Source of the DNA: Alphaproteobacteria bacterium
GTDB lineage: Bacteria; Pseudomonadota; Alphaproteobacteria; UBA8366; GCA-2717185
DNA length: 57,921 nt
Assembly (NCBI GenBank): GCA_040905865.1
Contig: JBBDQU010000008.1
Coordinates: 1-57,921 of the forward strand
Direction of reading: 5' to 3'
Below, one piece after another: positions 54,481 to 57,921 of the stretch. The notes beneath the pieces were generated by a model. The model saw only the letters and a list, made by a program, of their open reading frames with translations. It was not told where the DNA came from and searched no databases. The translations under genes and the position numbers were made by a program. Numbering within the stretch: position 1 is the first letter of the stretch; each line of letters begins with the position of its first letter.

Positions 54481-54500
54481 CGGATAGGAGAGGATACACC

Positions 54501-55484
54501 ATGAAACCAACAATTCGTGCAGCAGCGGTCATTACGGCCGGCTTGGCATTTACAGGGTTAACGACCGCATCGGCCACCGCCGTGGAAATGCCCTGCAACA
54601 CGGCCCGTCTCATTGTGCCATGGGGCGCGGGCGGTGAATCCGATATTTTGATGCGCATTGTGCTCGAAGGGTATAACCGCCTGGGCGGCAAGCCCGAACT
54701 GCAGGTTGTGACCATTACCGGTCAGGGCGGCGTCAGGGGGACCAGGGAAGCGAAGGATGCGAAGCCCGACGGATGCACAGTCTTTTCGACTTTCGAGCAT
54801 CTTCTGGCGGGCAACCTGACCGGTCGCCTGGATTTCTCGTGGGATGCGTTCGAACCCATCGCCAGGATTACGACCACGGTGTCGCTGATGGGCGCCGGCC
54901 CCAATGCGCCGTTCGACAACTACAAGGAAATGAAGGCCTGGGCGAACGCCAATCCCGGCAAGCTTCTCGCGGCCGGCACGCTCGGTTCGACCAGCCATTT
55001 CTCGCTGCTGCAGATCCAGGATGCGCTCGGCATCGAGGATATGAAGGTGGTGTCCTATGACGGCACCGCCGACCGGATGAAAGCGATTCTCGCCGATACC
55101 GTCCATTTCGGGCAGGTTTCCGAATCCACTGGCGCGGAACATGCGCGGGCCGGCCGGATCAAGCTTCTCGGGATCAACTACCACAAGCGTTCCGAGGTGG
55201 TGCCGGACGTTCCGACGGCGGCTGAACAGGGCTTCCCGGTGAATATCACGTCGAACCGCGGCTGGGTGCTGCCGAAGGGCACGTCGCCGGAAATCGTGCA
55301 GTACTATGCCGACATGATGGAGAAGGCCGCGAATGACCAGAAGGTCATCGATGCGATTGAAAGAGTTGGCAGTTTCGTCGAGTTCGAGCGTGGCGAGGAC
55401 TACGTCAACTGGTGGAAGACCACCCATGAGGACTGGACGCGTATCGCGAAGAAGCTGGGCGTCTACAGGGCGGCGACCAATTAA
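54501..55484 (+). CDS. TTT-family periplasmic binding protein (TctC-like)
   Basis: 327 residues with a signal peptide (MKPTIRAAAVITAGLAF, cleavage near ASATAVE). TctC pattern: ARLIVPWGAGGESDILMRIVLEGYNRLGG, GQGGVRGTREAKDAKPDG, and NPGKLLAAGTLGSTSHFSLLQIQDALG. AGGAGAGG precedes the ATG. It is the binding protein of the complete TTT importer whose two membrane subunits follow. The ligand is unknown. Confidence 0.93.
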   Translation: MKPTIRAAAVITAGLAFTGLTTASATAVEMPCNTARLIVPWGAGGESDILMRIVLEGYNRLGGKPELQVVTITGQGGVRGTREAKDAKPDGCTVFSTFEHLLAGNLTGRLDFSWDAFEPIARITTTVSLMGAGPNAPFDNYKEMKAWANANPGKLLAAGTLGSTSHFSLLQIQDALGIEDMKVVSYDGTADRMKAILADTVHFGQVSESTGAEHARAGRIKLLGINYHKRSEVVPDVPTAAEQGFPVNITSNRGWVLPKGTSPEIVQYYADMMEKAANDQKVIDAIERVGSFVEFERGEDYVNWWKTTHEDWTRIAKKLGVYRAATN

Positions 55485-55502
55485 CACAGGACACTGACAA
55501 GG

Positions 55503-55538
55503 TTCGGCCCGTCGCGGAATTGTCCGCGACGGGCCGAA
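55503..55538 (+). promoter_or_regulatory. Perfect hairpin between TctC-like and TctB-like genes
   Basis: TTCGGCCCGTCGCGGA, loop ATTG, TCCGCGACGGGCCGAA: 16 perfect pairs, starting 18 bases after the binding-protein stop and ending 68 bases before the TctB start. Only two or three U follow. Very stable; likely an mRNA-protecting or partial-termination element. Confidence 0.65.
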
Positions 55539-55606
55539 TTTCCGGAGGATACGAATTCGGGCGGCCGAAGGCGCCGCCGATACACACAGGGAGGTAGCTG
55601 ATCGAA

Positions 55607-56092
55607 ATGCGCTCACTGAACAAGGATGTCGTCATTGCGCTGGTACTGCTTGCGGTCACCTGTGCCTATTTCTGGGAATCGTTCAACATCGTCGACCCCG
55701 GCTACGGCAGCATGGGGCCGAAGCTCTGGCCCCGGGTCATCCTGGTGCCGCTTTTCATCCTCTGCGTTGTCTATCTCATACAGTCGCTGCGGCGCGGCGC
55801 GGCGGAAAAGGGGGAACCGTTCAGCCTCGGCGCATGGTTTGTCAAATACCGCAACCCGATCTACTGTTTCGCCATATTCTTCGTGTTCCTGCTGGTGCTC
55901 GATTACCTCGGCATGCTGATCGCCGGCGTCCTGGTGACATTCGCGCTGCTGACGGCGATCGGCGAGCGGACGCCGCGGGCGCTCGCGATGCACGTTGTTA
56001 TCTCGGTGGTTTCCGTCGGCGTCGTCTGGGCATTGTTCACTTACGTTCTTCGGGTCTACCTGCCCGAGGGCGAACTGATTCGCGTCTACTGA
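55607..56092 (+). CDS. TTT permease small subunit (TctB-like)
   Basis: 161 residues with four hydrophobic segments: DVVIALVLLAVTCAYFW, WPRVILVPLFILCVVYLIQSL, YCFAIFFVFLLVLDYLGMLIAGVLVTFALL, and HVVISVVSVGVVWALFTYVL. PGYGSMGPKLWPR is the typical TctB loop after span 1. GGGAGG lies 12 bases before the ATG. The large subunit starts 31 bases downstream. Confidence 0.9.
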   Translation: MRSLNKDVVIALVLLAVTCAYFWESFNIVDPGYGSMGPKLWPRVILVPLFILCVVYLIQSLRRGAAEKGEPFSLGAWFVKYRNPIYCFAIFFVFLLVLDYLGMLIAGVLVTFALLTAIGERTPRALAMHVVISVVSVGVVWALFTYVLRVYLPEGELIRVY

Positions 56093-56123
56093 CCCTTCGC
56101 GGCCTCAAAGGAACGCAAAAGAA

Positions 56124-57821
56124 ATGTTAATAGAAAACATAGGCCTTGCCGCGGAGCAGGTCTTCCAGTTGCACAATCTGGGCCTGATGCTGATCGGCGT
56201 GTTCTTCGGAATCATCGCCGGCGCCATTCCCGGTTTCACGGTGACGATGGCGGTGGTGCTGTCGCTGCCCTTCACTTTCGGCATGCCGCCGGTCAACGGG
56301 CTGTCGACGATGCTGGGTATTTATGTCGGCGGTCTGTCGGGCGGCCTGATCTCGGGCATGCTGATGGGGATACCTGGTACGCCGGCCTCCATCGCAACCA
56401 CCTTCGACGGCTTCCCGGCGGTGCGTCAGGGCAAGGCCGGGCTGGCGCTCGGGCTTGGCGTGTGGTCGTCGTTCTTCGGCGGTCTGATCGGCGCCGTGGT
56501 GCTGGCGACGCTGGCGCCCGGCATCGCGGTGATCGGGCTTGAGTTCGAGCCCTGGGCGCTGTTTTCGCTGATCATCTTCGCGCTGACCATCACGGCAAGC
56601 CTGGCCGGCGAAAACATGATCAAGGGGTTGATCGCGGGCTCGTTCGGGCTGCTGTTCGCGGCGCTGGGGGCGGAGGAAATCAACGCCATCGACCGGCTGC
56701 ATTTCGGGTTCGAAGCATTGTCGGCCGGTTTCGCCTATCTGCCGGTGCTGATCGGTTTGTTCGCGTTCAGCCAGCTGCTCGGCGATATCGAGGACCCGAA
56801 GGTGGCGCGGGCGCCGCTGATGGTGCAGCCGAAGGACGGCCTCAGTATCAAGATCGAGCACTGGAACGCCATCAGGGCCATCGCGAGCGATTGGGTCAAC
56901 CTGGTGCGGTCGTCGGCGATCGGCGTCTTCGTCGGCGTGCTGCCGGCGGCGGGCAGTTCGATCTCCAACATCCTCGCCTACGATCAGGCGAAGAAGGCCT
57001 CGAAGACCCCGGAAAAATTCGGTACCGGCCATACCGAAGGCATCATCGCACCGGAGGCGGCGAACAACGCCACGGCCGGCGGTGCGCTGACGACGATGAT
57101 GGCGCTGGGCATTCCGGGATCGGCGCTGTGCGCGATCATGCTGGGGGCGCTGCTGATCCACAACGTTGTGCCGAGCCCGCTGTTCATCACCGAACAGCCG
57201 GTCCTGGCCTACGGCATCTTCACCGCGTTCTTCCTCGCGCATTTCATGATGATCGCGATGCAGACGGGGGCGCTGAAGGCGTTCCTGTATATCACGCGGG
57301 TGCCGATGTACACGATGGCGGCGGTGATCCTGGTGTACTGCGCGGTGGGGACCTTCGCGCTGAACAACAGCAGCTTCGACATGTGGACGCTGTTCTGGTT
57401 CGGCCTGCTGGGCTTCCTGATGAAGAAGTTCAACTTCCCGCTGGCGCCGGTGGTGCTGGGGGTGGTGCTGGGTGACCTTGCGGAACTGAACCTGAACCGG
57501 GCCTGGACGATCAGCGAGGATGTGTCACTGTTCTTCACCCAGCCCTGGTCGCTGTTCTTCGTCCTGCTGTCGGTGTTCTCGATCGCGTTCCCGTGGTACC
57601 AGAAGCATCGCGGCAAGCAGACCTGGACGCTGGGTTTCATGCCGGCGATGGTGATGATCCAGTCGATTCCCCTGTTCATGATGGGCAGTCCCGTTCGGAT
57701 GGGTATCGGCTCGTTAATGGTGGCGCTCGGCCTGTGGATGCTGTGGCGGACGCATCAGAAAGGCTGGGCGCTCGACCCTGCCGACGGGATGCTCATCAAA
57801 CCGAAGATCGAACCGGCCTGA
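56124..57821 (+). CDS. TTT permease large subunit (TctA-like)
   Basis: 565 residues, slightly longer than most TctA, with an extra C-terminal hydrophobic stretch (GFMPAMVMIQSIPLFMMG). TctA motifs: IAGAIPGFTVTMAVVLSLPFTFG, LMGIPGTPASIATTFDGFPAVRQGKAG, GVLPAAGSSISNILAYDQAKK, and EAANNATAGGALTTMMALGIPGSALCAIMLG. Forms the transport path for the solute delivered by the binding protein at 54501. The operon ends in a strong terminator. Confidence 0.95.
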   Translation: MLIENIGLAAEQVFQLHNLGLMLIGVFFGIIAGAIPGFTVTMAVVLSLPFTFGMPPVNGLSTMLGIYVGGLSGGLISGMLMGIPGTPASIATTFDGFPAVRQGKAGLALGLGVWSSFFGGLIGAVVLATLAPGIAVIGLEFEPWALFSLIIFALTITASLAGENMIKGLIAGSFGLLFAALGAEEINAIDRLHFGFEALSAGFAYLPVLIGLFAFSQLLGDIEDPKVARAPLMVQPKDGLSIKIEHWNAIRAIASDWVNLVRSSAIGVFVGVLPAAGSSISNILAYDQAKKASKTPEKFGTGHTEGIIAPEAANNATAGGALTTMMALGIPGSALCAIMLGALLIHNVVPSPLFITEQPVLAYGIFTAFFLAHFMMIAMQTGALKAFLYITRVPMYTMAAVILVYCAVGTFALNNSSFDMWTLFWFGLLGFLMKKFNFPLAPVVLGVVLGDLAELNLNRAWTISEDVSLFFTQPWSLFFVLLSVFSIAFPWYQKHRGKQTWTLGFMPAMVMIQSIPLFMMGSPVRMGIGSLMVALGLWMLWRTHQKGWALDPADGMLIKPKIEPA

Positions 57822-57881
57822 CCGGCGGATACCGGTATAAAACGAAACGGCGGTCCCGCGGGGCCGCCCAGACCGCTGACA

Positions 57882-57914
57882 AACCCCGTCGGATTTCCGG
57901 CGGGGTTTTCCTTT
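57882..57914 (+). terminator. Rho-independent terminator of the TctCBA operon
   Basis: AACCCCGTCGG, loop ATTT, CCGGCGGGGTT: eleven pairs with one G-U, followed by TTCCTTTT. It lies 60 bases after the TctA stop codon. Confidence 0.85.
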
Positions 57915-57921
57915 TGAGTAC

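Larger units (their letters stand above)
54073..54500. other. Intergenic region upstream of the TctC operon
   Basis: 428 bases between divergent genes. No gene seen. It contains the candidate promoter at 54339-54366, the palindrome at 54469-54480, and an inverted repeat CACAC-ATCAC-GTGTG near 54207-54221. Confidence 0.45.

Noticed and set aside
1-57921. tRNA genes, rRNA genes, CRISPR arrays, phage integrase or attachment sites
   Set aside because: No T-loop-like motifs in intergenic DNA, no direct-repeat arrays and no integrase gene were seen by eye.

Overview
The window is high-GC DNA from an alphaproteobacterium, probably Rhodospirillales-like. This is inferred from the conserved housekeeping set xseB-ispA-dxs-tlyA next to a histone-deacetylase-family gene, and from the abundance of TTT (TctABC-type) and TRAP solute transporters with signal-less SsuA/THI5-like proteins. 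No tRNA, rRNA, CRISPR array or intact insertion sequence was seen.

Layout. (1) 1-8.9 kb: isoprenoid and DNA-repair housekeeping genes (tlyA, dxs, ispA, xseB, histone-deacetylase-like). The usual compact order is broken by an AT-rich block with three tandem PAS-like genes plus an unknown gene, and by a single-domain response regulator. Each break carries a copy of an 85-bp structured repeat (3871-3955 and 7845-7929). (2) 9.1-16.5 kb: an RND efflux pair, then an operon of a double GFA-domain protein, a 54-residue small ORF and a class III nucleotide cyclase. (3) 16.6-23.5 kb: a co-oriented set with an FKBP/SlyD-like-methyltransferase fusion, a thioredoxin-fold protein of the UGSC neighbourhood, a TTT binding protein, a TctA-TctB fusion permease, and a UGSC-family gene whose reading frame is interrupted by an in-frame TGA exactly at the family's selenocysteine position. 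(4) 23.5-35.6 kb: assorted catabolic genes (SDR, TSUP exporter, alpha/beta hydrolase, class II aldolase, histone-H1-like protein, SnoaL-like protein, amidohydrolase, orphan TctA, two signal-less SBP-fold proteins, TauD-like dioxygenase, TerB-like protein). A decayed IS256-type transposase fragment lies at about 29.6 kb. (5) 35.1-41.6 kb: a dimeric-barrel protein, two acyl-CoA dehydrogenases and a CaiB CoA-transferase in one operon, then a BrkB/YihY membrane protein and a NIPSNAP-like protein. (6) 41.6-47.6 kb: a TRAP transporter with duplicated DctP and duplicated DctM around one DctQ; the distal DctM copy has a single-base frameshift. (7) 48-54 kb: a PAS-GGDEF-EAL protein, a ThDP enzyme, a beta-propeller-like protein, a FAH-family hydrolase and a GST. 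(8) 54.5-57.9 kb: a complete TctC-TctB-TctA operon ending in a clear rho-independent terminator.

The accessory part looks like scavenging and breakdown of organic acids: high-affinity binding-protein-dependent uptake coupled to CoA-dependent beta-oxidation-like enzymes, aldolase, hydrolases and redox proteins. No substrate can be assigned from sequence alone. The most notable items are the candidate UGSC selenoprotein and its TTT/thioredoxin neighbourhood, the stable hairpins placed 10-19 nt after three binding-protein genes, and the repeat-marked insertions in the xseB-dxs-tlyA cluster.
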